A stretch of 64,000 nt of DNA, taken from contig JBAIZL010000002.1 of NCBI GenBank assembly GCA_036971475.1, positions 50,160,229 through 50,224,228 on the forward strand. The letters run 5' to 3'. The DNA is from Prosapia bicincta (taxonomy: Eukaryota > Arthropoda > Insecta > Hemiptera > Cercopidae). The position numbers were made by a program, and so were the translations under genes. Under the pieces are notes generated by a model. That model ran no database searches. It was not told the origin of the DNA and saw nothing but the letters and a program-made list of their open reading frames with translations. Of the stretch, positions 12,460 to 23,880 are shown one piece after another. Numbering within the stretch: the first letter of the stretch is position 1; the number at the start of each line of letters is the position of its first letter.

Positions 12460-13824
12460 ATAAAACAGTAAAGAGGGAGACGTTTCCATTGGAAAACTGT
12501 CACACAAAAGAGAACGAGTTCTTACACGCATAAAATTATACGTGAAAGTTTAAATTTTTAATTTTACTCAAGTATAGAAGCAGAATGGGAAAACGCGACT
12601 ATATTAGTTCCCATAAAACGAAAACAATCAATATCTGATTGATACAAGCATATTTTTGTATATTATTATGTTATATGTAGTAATATTGTAGATATTAAAA
12701 AAAGGATTTTCATAAAATTGGTACTTTGATTTTTTACGTTTAGGAAAGTACTTTGTTCCCAACAGATTAACAGAATTTTATGTCTAATCGATATGCAGCT
12801 CAAATAATTAATTCTAGTAATTATCTGGGAAAATTTAAGTTTTACAGTACAAGTGAGGAATAAATTTATTGGCATCAGTGAAATTTATTTTAATAATTAA
12901 AAGTAGTGGTGTGCCGTCTTACGTTTTATTTATAACAAGAATATTTAATTTACACCTAAAAGGTATTACCAAAATATTTGTATACAATAACAATTTATAT
13001 CAAACTGTTTTTGGACGGTGTTTCTAAATATTACACTTTACTCAAATTATAAAAGATAGAAAATGTTTTTCCTTCGTAAAACTAAATAAAATAAAAAGGT
13101 ACGGTACGTCAATCTATTAAAGAGAGAGTTTTTGACAGTATCTAATATTGTTTGACAGTATTACATTGTTACACTGAAGAAGTCGTGTTCAATTTGTCAG
13201 GAAGGCCGTGGCGTAATGGGCATCTGTGAGTAACAGTTGAATAGAACTGAGGGGTAGCAGTTACTTGTACAGTGGTCAACCCACTTAGCATTCTGCACCG
13301 GCCACCGCCAGGTCTCCGGTAACTAGCTCCCAATACGATTACAGGCTCCCAACTCCCAACGCGATCTGAATCCAAAATACGCCTCTGCTTTCTTTTACAG
13401 CAACAATTTCACACGCAATTATATTAATTTACTGCGACTCTTTGTGTGCCTGGTTATGAATTGTTCACACAGAATGAGGCCTTGGCAGCTTTGATTTCAA
13501 GTGACAAAGAATTTGGCAGCAGAAAATAAATAAAATTACATGAGTAAAAATGGAATTGTGCTTATTAATGTGTCATTACTAAAGTACAATAAAAGTTGAG
13601 ATTTTCTTAGTGTAAATATTATAACGCACAAAATAATTTATATTAAATACTTAATTATGAAAAAAAATATTTTAAATTTGCCTGTTTAATTAATATTAAC
13701 AATTTTACTTAGTTAGATAAAATTTGTATGTTTTAGAGTAAATTAAAAATAATTTAGTTTTATATTTTACCAGGTTTGTTCCATTGTCTACGCAGACGGT
13801 AACTAACCTCTTACGTATTCAAGA
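12460..13824. other. Gene-free stretch with one GC-richer island
   Basis: The island at about 13185-13375 contains TGGCGTAATGGG (13209-13220), which fits a polymerase III A box. No convincing B box follows at the normal distance, so a tRNA-derived SINE is only a possibility. The rest is AT-rich with nothing recognised. Confidence 0.4.
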
Positions 13825-14110
13825 ATAAGTGCGAGGGTGGGAAAACTATATAATATGATTTTTGGTGGGTTTTAGGGTTTAATGATACTAAAAAGATAAG
13901 CGTGAGGGTGGGGAAACTATATAATATGTTTTTGGGTGGGTTTTAGGGTTTAATGATACTAAAAAGATAAGCGTGAGGGTGGGGAAACTATATAATATGT
14001 TTTTGGGTGGGTTTTAGGGTTTAATGATACTAAAAAGATAAGCGTGAGGGTGGGGAAACTATATAATATGATTTTGGGTGGGTTTTAGGGTTTAATGATA
14101 CTAAAAAGAT
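13825..14110. repeat. Tandem array, four 71-bp units
   Basis: CGTGAGGGTG recurs at 13901, 13972 and 14043 (period 71), with a slightly diverged first copy from about 13825. Each unit contains GGGTTTTAGGGTTTAATG. Three units are nearly identical, so expansion was recent. Confidence 0.92.
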
Positions 14111-14157
14111 ATTGAAATTATCAACATACTCATCTTCATTTCTGTTAGGAATATTTC

Positions 14158-14361
14158 TATATATTTAAGTACTTTTTTCAGCCTTTCCAAACATTACAAT
14201 ATTTTCCACTGTTGACGCGTTTCGGAATGACTCCATTTTAAAAACTTAAATCGTACTCTAGTAGATTACGATTTACGTGTTTGAAAATGCCGTCTTCCCG
14301 ATACGCGTTAACAGAGATAATATTGTAATGTTAGGGAAGGCAGAAAAACTCAAATATATAA
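14158..14361. mobile_element. Fold-back / MITE-like inverted-repeat element
   Basis: About 200 bp folds on itself with diverged arms. TATATATTTAAG pairs with CTCAAATATATA. TTCAGCCTTTCC pairs with GGGAAGGCAGAA. ACATTACAATATT pairs with AATATTGTAATGT. ACGCGT occurs on both sides, and the apex is AAATCGTA/TACGATTT. The arms differ at many positions, so the copy is old. It lies directly after the 71-bp array. A non-autonomous DNA transposon is the simplest reading; no target duplication was found by eye. Confidence 0.65.
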
Positions 14362-15463
14362 AAAAAGAGATTGTTTGAGTGTTAGGATTTATGAGTCCTA
14401 TGTTGTGTTCTTGGAAACGTGTAAAATTACCTTTCTGTTTGGAATATGTAGTAATTAGGGCATGTTATTTTATGTACACCAAAGTGTTGTATAGGTGTTT
14501 GTTTGTATTGTCTAATTTATAATATACAAAGAATTCAAATTATACACTCATTTACATTATAATCCATGCACTTTTTGATATCACTGCCTCAAAATCACTT
14601 TAGCTTTTCCACCCACCCCATTTTTAACAAAAAAGAGGCCAGCCACGATCTCAGTTGAAAATGGAACATATCTCTCAAAACGGTTGTTCTCATCTAGACA
14701 AATAGTTAATGCTGTTATATAATAACACTATGACACTAGGTACTGTGCCAATGACTAGGGTTTGCAAATTAATTAAAGTTAGATTGTATAAGTGTAAATA
14801 TATTCATATAATAATAAAAATATAAGAAACATTATTTCCTAATATATTAAATAATTTATCATAATATACTACTTTTAAATTACTCTATATAATTAATGAC
14901 TTGTTAATTGTTATATTTGTATAATCTGTTACATGTAAGTTTTTTCCTGCATGAGTAGTTCACCATATAACCTTTTTAATTTTGTATTGTTGTTTTGATG
15001 ATTAATAATAGATATTACTGTCTATTCCACAACGTAATACAACAGCTGTTTTATATTAAGTTCCCTCTTAAAGGATATTGTTAATAGTTTTCTTTAAAAG
15101 ATGACCATAGTAAAACTTAGAACCTAAGGATGACTTGAAGAATGTCCTAAGCATAAGGTCTAAGACCAATTTCCATTAAGACATCTCATCAATTAGCTAA
15201 TTCGTCTTTAAATTTCTGTTAAAAATATAAGTAAAAACTCAATATATTTTTGCACAAATTTTTATACAAGAATTTTCGCACAAGGACTTTACAAGGATTG
15301 CATTTCATTTAAAATATTTTTAAACGGTTTACACACCTGACGTCACAAACACGTCGATGATCACATAGCGACGTCTAACACTCCCCTTCATATCCTGAAT
15401 CCATTTCCCTGCCCTTGTTTCAGGAAATACCAATTTGTCTTTAGTCGGATTTATCATATATAG

Positions 15464-15622
15464 TGGGAGAATACGATCCGATCTCGGGCTAACCATTATA
15501 GGGATCAGGAAAAACATTCTGATAAAATTATCTATAAGTTATATAGTGGGGTTGAACAGACAGGGATAGAGTTATTGAGGATTTCGGGAATAAGACAAGG
15601 AGGGAGGGCACCCTTCTTCTGA
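15464..15622 (+). pseudogene. Possible reverse-transcriptase relic
   Basis: A 52-codon open frame ends in KLYSG, about 12 residues, then SGIRQGGRAPFF and a stop. GIRQG followed by a proline and aromatics resembles the conserved block between catalytic strands of non-LTR reverse transcriptases (usual form GxRQGxxLSPxLF). The catalytic YxDD block would lie further on and is absent because the frame ends. Support rests on one motif, so chance is possible. Confidence 0.3.
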
Positions 15623-15974
15623 GATGTAGACAATGTGACTTTCAATATTTCCAGCACGATTGATTCCCGTTTATATTTTTTCAGGTTGGGTAAAACGTAA
15701 CAAATTCACTAAATAATTCCTTTGAAAATAATAACCTGCCTTAAAGTTTCGAAATTAAATATAGTTGTACAATTTCTACATTAGAATATGTCAACAGATA
15801 GACTACATAATATCTACATACGTCATTTGACGAAATTTCAGAATTTGAAAAATTAAATAAAAAGTGAGAAAACTAGATTTTATCAATTTAATTTTATAGA
15901 GATTATAAAAAATACTCTATTAAAAAAAAAATAACAATTTGTCTTTCAACTGGTATTTATTTTCCACATAGCCA

Positions 15975-18565
15975 AATCTTAAAAACTGCTAATCAATTGA
16001 ACTATTAAGGTAGTTACTTGCCAGTCTATTGAGCTATTAAGACAGTTAACTAATAGCCTATTGACCTATTAAGAGGGTTAACTGATATTTTGTTGAGTAT
16101 AAATAGAATTTACTGCTAGTCTATTATGCTGTTAAGAGAGTTACCTGCTAGTCTATTGAACTATTAGGAGAGTTAACAGTCAATCTTTTGCCCTATTAAG
16201 AGAGTTAACTGATATTTTGTTGAGTTATAAATAGAATTTACTGCTAGTCTATTATGCTGTTAAGAGAATTACCTGCTAGTCTATTGAACTATTAGGAGAG
16301 TTAACAGCCAATCTTTTGCCCTATTAAGAGAGTTAACTGATATATTGTTGAGTTATAAATAGAATTTACTGCTAGTCTATTATGCTGTTAAGAGAGTTAC
16401 CTGCTAGTCTATTGAACTATTAGGAGAGTTAACAGCCAATCTTTTGCCCTATTAAGAGAGTTAACTGATATTTGGTTGAACTATAAATTGAATTAACTGC
16501 TGGTCTATTGGGTTATTAAGAGTGTTAAATGGTAGTCTGTTGAAATATTAAGAGAATTTACTGTCGGTCTATTGAACTATTAAGAAGGTTAACTGATATT
16601 TTGTTGAACTATAAATAGAATTAACTTCTAGTATATTATGCTATTAAGAGAGTTAACTGCTAGTCTATTGAACTATTAAGAGAGTTTACAGCAAGTCTAT
16701 TGAGGTATTAATAGAGTTAACTGCTAGTCTATTGAACTATTAAGAGAGTTAACAGCCAATCAATTGACCTATTAAGAAGCTTAACTGATATTTTGCTGAA
16801 CTATAAGTAGAATTAACTTATAGTCTACTATGGCATTAAGAGAGTTACCTGCTAGTCTATTGAACTATTAAGAAGGGGTTCACTGATATTTTGTTGAACT
16901 AAAAACAGAATTAACTGCTAGTCTATTAGGCTAATAAGAGAGTTAACTGCTAGTCTATCGAACTATTAAGAGAGTTAAATGCCAGTCTATTGAACTATTA
17001 AGAGAGTTAGCAGCCAATCAATTGACCTATTAAGAAGCTTAACTGATATTTTGCTGAACTATAAGTAGAATTAACTTATAGTCTACTGTGGCATTAAGAG
17101 AGTTACCTGCTAGTCTATTGAACTATTAAGAAGGGGTTCACTGATATTTTGTTGAACTAAAAACAGAATTAACTGCTAGTCTATTAGGCTAATAAGAGAG
17201 TTAACTGCTAGTCTATCGAACTATTAAGAGAGTTAAATGCTAGTCTATTGAACTATTAAGAGAGTTAACAGCCAATCAATTGACCTATTAAGAAGCTTAA
17301 CTGATATTTTGCTGAACTATAAGTAGAATTAACTTATAGTCTACTATGGCATTAAGAGAGTTACTTGCTAGTCTATTGAACTATTAAGAAGGGGTTCACT
17401 GATATTTTGTTGAACTAAAAACAGAATTAACTGCTAGTCTATTAGGCTAATAAGAGAGTTAACTGCTAGTCTATCGAACTATTAAGAGAGTTAAATGCTA
17501 GTCTATTGAACTATTAAGAGAGTTAACAGCCAATCAATTGACCTATTAAGAAGCTTAACTGATATTTTGCTGAACTATAAGTAGAATTAACTTATAGTCT
17601 ACTATGGCATTAAGAGAGTTACCTGCTAGTCTATTGAACTATTAAGAAGGGGTTCACTGATATTTTGTTGAACTAAAAACAGAATTAACTGCTAGTCTAT
17701 TAGGCTAATAAGAGAGTTAACTGCTAGTCTATCGAACTATTAAGAGAGTTAAATGCCAGTCTATTGAACTATTAAGAGAGTTAGCAGCCAATCAATTGAC
17801 CTATTAAGAAGCTTAACTGATATTTTGCTGAACTATAAGTAGAATTAACTTATAGTCTACTATGGCATTAAGAGAGTTACCTGCTAGTCTATTGAACTAT
17901 TAAGAAGGGGTTCACTGATATTTTGTTGAACTAAAAACAGAATTAACTGCTAGTCTATTAGGCTAATAAGAGAGTTAACTGCTAGTCTATCGAACTATTA
18001 AGAGAGTTAAATGCCAGTCTATTGAACTATTAAGAGAGTTAGCAGCCAATCAATTGACCTATTAAGAAGCTTAACTGATATTTTGCTGAACTATAAGTAG
18101 AATTAACTTATAGTCTACTATGGCATTAAGAGAGTTACCTGCTAGTCTATTGAACTATTAAGAAGGGGTTCACTGATATTTTGTTGAACTAAAAACAGAA
18201 TTAACTGCTAGTCTATTAGGCTAATAAGAGAGTTAACTGCTAGTCTATCGAACTATTAAGAGAGTTAAATGCCAGTCTATTGAGCTATTAAGAGAGTTAA
18301 CTGCAAGTCTTTGGAATTATTAAGAGAGTTAACTGCCAGTCTATTGAGCTATTAAGAGGCATAACTGCTATTTTGTTGAATAAATACCATTTAATAGAAT
18401 TAACTGTTAGTCTGTTAGGCTATTAAGAGAGTTAACTGCCAGTCTATTTAACAATGAAGAGAGTTAACTGCCAGTCTATAGAGCTATAAGAGAGTGAGCT
18501 GCTATTTTGTTGGAATTTAAATAGAATAGCTGCTAATCTTTTCGGCTACTAAGAGGGTTAACTGG
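15975..18565. repeat. Satellite of ~32-bp monomers with 128-bp and 258-bp higher-order repeats
   Basis: The monomer resembles GAGTTAACTGCTAGTCTATT followed by GAACTATTAAGA. On the left, a four-monomer unit of 128 bp recurs (CTGCTAGTCTATTATGCTG at 16113, 16241, 16369). From about 16700, an eight-monomer unit of exactly 258 bp recurs (AAGCTTAACTGATATTTTGC at 16777, 17035, 17293, 17551, 17809, 18067). Both edges decay into diverged monomers. It is noncoding on inspection. Confidence 0.95.
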
Positions 18566-21500
18566 TTTTTTTTTAACTACTACGTGGAAATAAAGCAACG
18601 AAAGGGTACTTTTTTAATTACAACTAACAGTATTTGTATCTAACAACTTTATATGAAATATATATTGAAATATTAGTTAAATAAAATTATGAAGAAAATA
18701 GTTTTGCAACATTCACGCAGTAAAATAAATGAGATTAATACATTTGTTTAAAATATCTTTAAAAAATATTGACAAAGTCAGTGGTAGTTGTAACTTGCCT
18801 TTAGACCATATTTAAAACTTCCTTCAAGATCACACATCTGCTGCGAACACTAGCCAATTCAGGAAAGTCAAGGTGTACATGCTTCACTTTGGCGGGACTT
18901 CTCAGAACTGTCATAGTAGCGGATCTACGTGTTGCATCAAACATCGATGAATTAACAAAGAGTCTTTAATGTGAACACGAGTAACGTCTGTACGATTCCA
19001 AAGAATATGAGATCCCCTCCTCGGGCGGTATCTTTGATTTTCCTTTGGTTTATCGTGATCCACAGACCGCGGTTCTTCATACTATGCACAGAATTGTACA
19101 AGATTTACAACTCTTAAGAGTTAGCTCAGACATTGTCACATAATATATAAATAGTGCATTAATATATATAAAATGTTATCAAATTATTTCAGTTATGATG
19201 TAATTGGTTTATTTAACCAATAATAATCATTATCTTTATCGTTATTGTTATTAACATTGTGGTAATAAAATTAATAATAATAATAATAATGATAATAATA
19301 ATTATTATTATATCTCTCGACTGAATGAGATGGGCATTGTTATTTTTGTGGGGTTCTAAAATGGATTGGATTGGAAAAAATACAATAAATTAAAGGAGAC
19401 TTTTCGGCTACAAATCGTCATTTGTGAACTATGTAAAACGTTATTCTAAAACTATTGTATATGCAATACGACTATTGTAAGAAGGTTTCTGTCTCTGGAT
19501 TGAAACACCACAGTTCGTTAGGATTGTTCAAGGACTAATTATTGGATATGTGCTGTTCTATTGAGTAGGTACTAAGCCTCGGAAAGGTTAAACACTTCGA
19601 CTCGTATATGCATAAGTAAAACGTAATAACAAGAGTAACACAGGAAGATACTTCTTATGTGAATTTTATTATTGTCAAGTAACGTTTTAGTATAACGAAT
19701 TTCCATTATGACCATAAATAATTATTTTTCAAGCGATTTGAACTTGAACCGCTGATATGTAACAACGCTAAGGTGAATGAAGACAGCTGGAGTAAGTTTA
19801 TTAGCGAATAATTACAATCGCCAAAAGTAAATTCGATTATTTCACTTGTCGCTTCTACCCTATGAATTGTCACGACGGTATCAAAGCAATGATCTCATCC
19901 CCCACGCAACAAGGGATGATTTACTCACACAATTTAATGTATAGGAATCAAAACAATAAATCGTTTAAACACATTGTGGGTGGAGTAAAGGGGGGAACTG
20001 TTTCTTTGGAACTCTTGACCCGTTAGCGTGTCCCCGCACCCAATAATGGCTCATTGTTATGCACCGATAAAACGAGGCTTAGACACGCTCGTTGCCGCGA
20101 GACTCAGATCGCTTTGTGTCCTCTTTCAAGTGGCAAAACGGATGAAAAGAATAAACACAATAGCAGCGAGCGTAAAGCTGCGACAAAACACGTTCCAAAC
20201 TGCGACAAATAATTTCAAAACCTGATAAAGAATAGTAAAGTCAGTCTTACACTGTATGTGTGTTGGAACAGCTCTATACCTTGATGCGCGCGCGCACGCG
20301 CGTGTGTGTGTTTTGGAACAGGTATACCTTGATGTGATTGTGTATGTGTGTGTGTGTTTTAGATGACCTAGGCATTTACGAGGGTGTGTACCTGTACATG
20401 CGTGAATGTATGCGTACGCGTGCACGCTTGTGTGTGTGTGTGTGTGTTTTAGAAGAGCTACATATTCATATGTGTGTAAATCTGTGTCTGCGCGCGTGAT
20501 TTCTTGTGTGCGTGTGTGTGGGGACAGCTCTACTCCTTGAAGTGTGTATGTGTGTATATATATTTTGGAACAGCTATACTTTGACGTGTGTTTGTGTATT
20601 TTAGAAGAGCTACACACTGACGTGTGGGATTGCTTGTGTTTGTGTATGTATGTGTGTTTTTCTTTAGAAGAACACATTGACGTGTGTGTGTGTTTTGGAA
20701 CAGCTCTACACCCTGACGTGTATGATGCTTGCGCGCGTGTGTGTATATATGAGAGAGCGCGTGGCAATACTATTATTTTAATTTTTTAATTTTATGTTTG
20801 AAGAAAGAAATGTTTGCTTGTTTGTAGGTCCGATATTAACCCACCAGGTTTAATCCCTAATATTGCGTTCAGAATTCCACATACACACATTTTGCAATAT
20901 GTTCACAGTCGTTCCAAGAAAATGAAATGACTTGGTTAAATGGTTTACATGATTATTAATGACCTTTATACTAGATAAAGCTCGATCGAGTCGCCATGAA
21001 GCCAATTATTTGTCTTAACTACACTCAAACGCTCGTATAATTTCGACTAGCCTCTTTATTCAGTGCACTTTCTCATATCTAGTGTCTAATCTCAAAATAA
21101 CCAGCAGTACTATAAGATCTGCTGCTTCTATATTAGGTGTACTTCCTTCCATTAAAGCGAGTTGTTTGCAGATCCCGAGGGTCTTATTACAAGTTAAAAA
21201 ATGAGGAGCGATATTAGCTGGCACATGCAATCGATCATTTTAATGAATGGTCATATTATTTTCATTTATAGAATATCGGCAGAGCAATTTTAATATGTTT
21301 CTTAAAATTAAAAAATATATATATATATAATTTTTATATATTCTAGTATATATATTCTATATTTACTATAAAGTATTCTAGTTTTAATATATTATATATT
21401 TTTAAAAGCTATTTTAAACCTGTCATTTTTAATGTCTCTAAGTGTAATTTTCTAAAATTTAATGCGAGGTCAGTGCAACAAAATATTTTATCAGTAACCT

Positions 21501-21924
21501 TTGATTTAGTAATAAGAAATTCTATGTAATTTAAAAATTCAAATTGAAAACATCAGACGTGTTAGAAAAAGGTCGAACTACATTATTCGAAAAGAATTAA
21601 TACAAGGTGGTGATAATATTTATGTTAATAAAAACCACCATTGCTACCTTTAATTAAAACCTTAAATATTATTTGTTCAAACAATCTTTGAAACCCCTTT
21701 TAATGGGGTTATGTATTTAATTAAGGTATGGTTCTATCGTAAGATAAAAGATCAAATAGTTATGAAATTTTAAAAAATGGAAATGTCGCTTCCATTGAAA
21801 TACAAAATTTTGATTAAACTGAGTGAGTTTGTCTAACAAGCACATATTTAATATTGTTTCATATAAAATTCGGATTTAGTAAGAGTTGTGTCTGAAGTTA
21901 GTGAATGCTATTTTATTTGACTGA
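18566..21924. other. Gene-free stretch with noncoding islands
   Basis: GC-richer islands lie at about 18780-19110 and 19980-20220. The second includes CAATAATGGCTCATTGTTAT, with opposed SOX-like ATTG cores. They look like possible regulatory or conserved noncoding DNA, but conservation cannot be tested here. An (AAT)n tract lies at about 19258-19312 and a (TA)n tract near 21318-21330. The 65-codon frame at 20028-20225 has no recognisable domain. Confidence 0.45.
20255..20760. repeat. GT-rich cryptic minisatellite
   Basis: Units of TTTTGGAACAGCTCTAC or TTTTAGAAGAGCTACAC, plus TTGACGTGTG and a variable (TG)n run, recur about eight times with irregular spacing of about 45-90 bp. The long open frames on both strands here (213 and 81 codons) are by-products of the alternating repeat and show no domain. 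Confidence 0.85.
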
Positions 21925-22090
21925 CCAGAGAGGGAGAACTGTGAACTTAGCCAAACTCAAGAAAGAAAAAGTTAAGAAAGTGAGCTAATGATGGCATTTC
22001 ATCGCCTGTGTTTAGCTTCCAAACAACCCCCATCTTGCACTACGGTTAGACAGCCTACGTTCATTTTGTCACCTCCTTTATCTTGGATAT
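21925..22090. repeat. Dispersed block, copy 1 (diverged twin at 48300)
   Basis: This shares long similarity in the same orientation with 48300-48492. Shared tracts include AAGTTAAGAA, AAGTGAGCTAATGA, ATTTCATCG, TTCCAAACAACCC, CAACGTTC or CTACGTTC, and TTTGTCACC. The two are clearly homologous but considerably diverged, with indels. No coding frame is preserved. It is an old repeat family member or a duplicated noncoding element. Confidence 0.8.
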
Positions 22091-22165
22091 GGGTATACAC
22101 AGTATATAGGGGAGTTCTTTATTGCATACGATTACTACATTTATTTTATATTATTCCGTGAGTAA

Positions 22166-22497
22166 TCTATATATACAAATTGAAGTCCTGACTGACTGAT
22201 TGATGACCAACACAGAGCGGAAACGAATAATGATACGGACCTGAAATTTAGGGAACCTTCATTGTACTACATACGTAGTCTACAAACTGAGAAAGGATTT
22301 AGGAATATTTTAATTTTAAAGGGCGGAAATCGAAAAAAGCCCGGTAGAAATCTACAATAAGAAATACAGAGTTCACAATCTACCTGGTTGTATAATGTAA
22401 ACGGTTCATCTGATCAACGAAACTTTGGAAATTATTGAACACACTCCTGGGAAGCTTCTGGAAAATTTGTATCCCAATTTGGGAAGCCTAAGTTGAT

Positions 22498-22530
<33 letters not shown>

Positions 22531-23020
22531 AATGCGACCGTCTTCTTTTCTGAGCGAGCATTTAGTCACTTATATTGAAATTAATATTATGAATATTGTT
22601 ATCAATATAGATGAAACTAATGATCAATTGATGAAGACAATCACACTGTGAAGTACAGCTGACTCTTAAATTAAGTGAAAACATGATTTCATACAATAAT
22701 ATTTTTATATGTGGTTTAGGTTAGTTTGCATAGCAGCTGTTTCAATGCATACGTTATATTACTTTATTTACTGTACAATACTAAGTTAAAATGCTATTGA
22801 ATTGAAAACTTCTTCAATTTATAAGTTAATAAATATATTAATTTACTAAATTATTTAAAAATAATAAATATGGATTCTATTTTTTCTGTGTTACAGTATT
22901 ATTTGAATGTAATAAATATATAATTAGACTAAATTATTTTGTTTTGAGAAAGATACGAATTAGGTTATTATTTACTCTTAAGTCCAAGAAATACTGGTTT
23001 TAATTTATTTAGTCACTATG

Positions 23021-23084
<64 letters not shown>

Positions 23085-23273
23085 GCGGTGGCTATAGCTG
23101 TTTTTCAGTAAATATAAGTACATTGTTAGATATGATCTAAAACAAGTTGAATATCGTTGTACATTACATAGAACACCATATTTTCAAATGTTTTTTAAAA
23201 TTACACTTTTAATCTATATTCGAATTGAATATTTATAGATATAATAACAGGACAACGTCTGTCGGGTCAGCTA
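22166..23273 (+). mobile_element. Helitron-like non-autonomous element (candidate)
   Basis: The left end reads TCTATATATACAAA after an A. The sequence then runs through GACTGACTGATTGATGA and a body containing CCTGAAATTTAGGGA. The right end is GGACAACGTCTGTCGGGTCA then CTAT. GACA-ACGTC-TGTC forms a short hairpin just before the end, as Helitron 3' ends do, but the usual CTAG/CTRR has decayed to CTAT. I recall similar GACTGACTGACT and GTCGGGTCAGCTA ends from dispersed arthropod repeats. A 29-base poly-A (22502-22529) and a (TA)n tract (23026-23082) lie inside. No Rep or helicase is encoded. A composite of unrelated insertions is the alternative. Confidence 0.4.
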
Positions 23274-23348
23274 TTATGTTCAAAAATAATAATTTAAGTT
23301 TAGCTAAAGTTAACACGACACTGATTGACTGTTAGGCAAACCTCAGAT

Positions 23349-23500
23349 AGCTGGAATTGATTTGGGAGGTGACTGATTCTCAAATGGACAACTTTATGTT
23401 GCATGTTCTAGAGTAAGCTTTTAAAGTAGTTTAACATTCTTGCTCCAGATGGAAGAACCACCACTGTTGTATATAAAGAGGTTTTGAGATAATCAAAGTA
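23349..23500. repeat. Local direct duplication, copy 1
   Basis: ATGTTGCATGTTCTAGAGTA, GCTCCAGATGGAAGA and TTTTGAGATAATCAAAGTA recur in the same order about 385 bp downstream (23736-23880). The outer parts are diverged. Each copy contains a TATATAAA motif. Confidence 0.88.
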
Positions 23501-23735
23501 TTAGTGGAATTAAAGTATGGCAATAAAGGGAGGCGATTAAAAATTTTAGAAAATGTAGGAATTATAAGTCAAAATTAAAGAAAGAAAATATATTAAATGA
23601 ACAAGAAAATTCACAAGATTATTTTTATACCAATAATTTCATCAGACTATCTTTCTGAATTTAAAAGAATGCAATTTCCAGTTAAAGATTGCTTTGATAT
23701 GACAATTAACAAATCCCAAAGACATATTTAAAAAT

Positions 23736-23880
23736 ATCTGGAATTTATTTGAAAGATGACTGTTTCTAATATATTATGTTGCATGTTCTAGAGTAAGCTC
23801 TTCCAGTAGTTTAATGATTTTTGCTCCAGATGGAAGAGCCACCAATGTTGTATATAAAAGATTTTGAGATAATCAAAGTA
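23736..23880. repeat. Local direct duplication, copy 2
   Basis: This is the partner of 23349-23500. The similarity ends abruptly after AATCAAAGTA in both copies. It suggests a dispersed repeat inserted twice or an old segmental duplication; no terminal inverted repeats were seen. Confidence 0.88.

Noticed and set aside
13209..13280. tRNA gene or SINE from TGGCGTAATGGG
   Set aside because: The A-box match is good but no B box or tRNA cloverleaf follows at proper spacing.
20126..20789. 213-residue and 81-residue frames on opposite strands
   Set aside because: Both follow a GT-rich cryptic repeat. Composition explains the open frames and no domain is visible.
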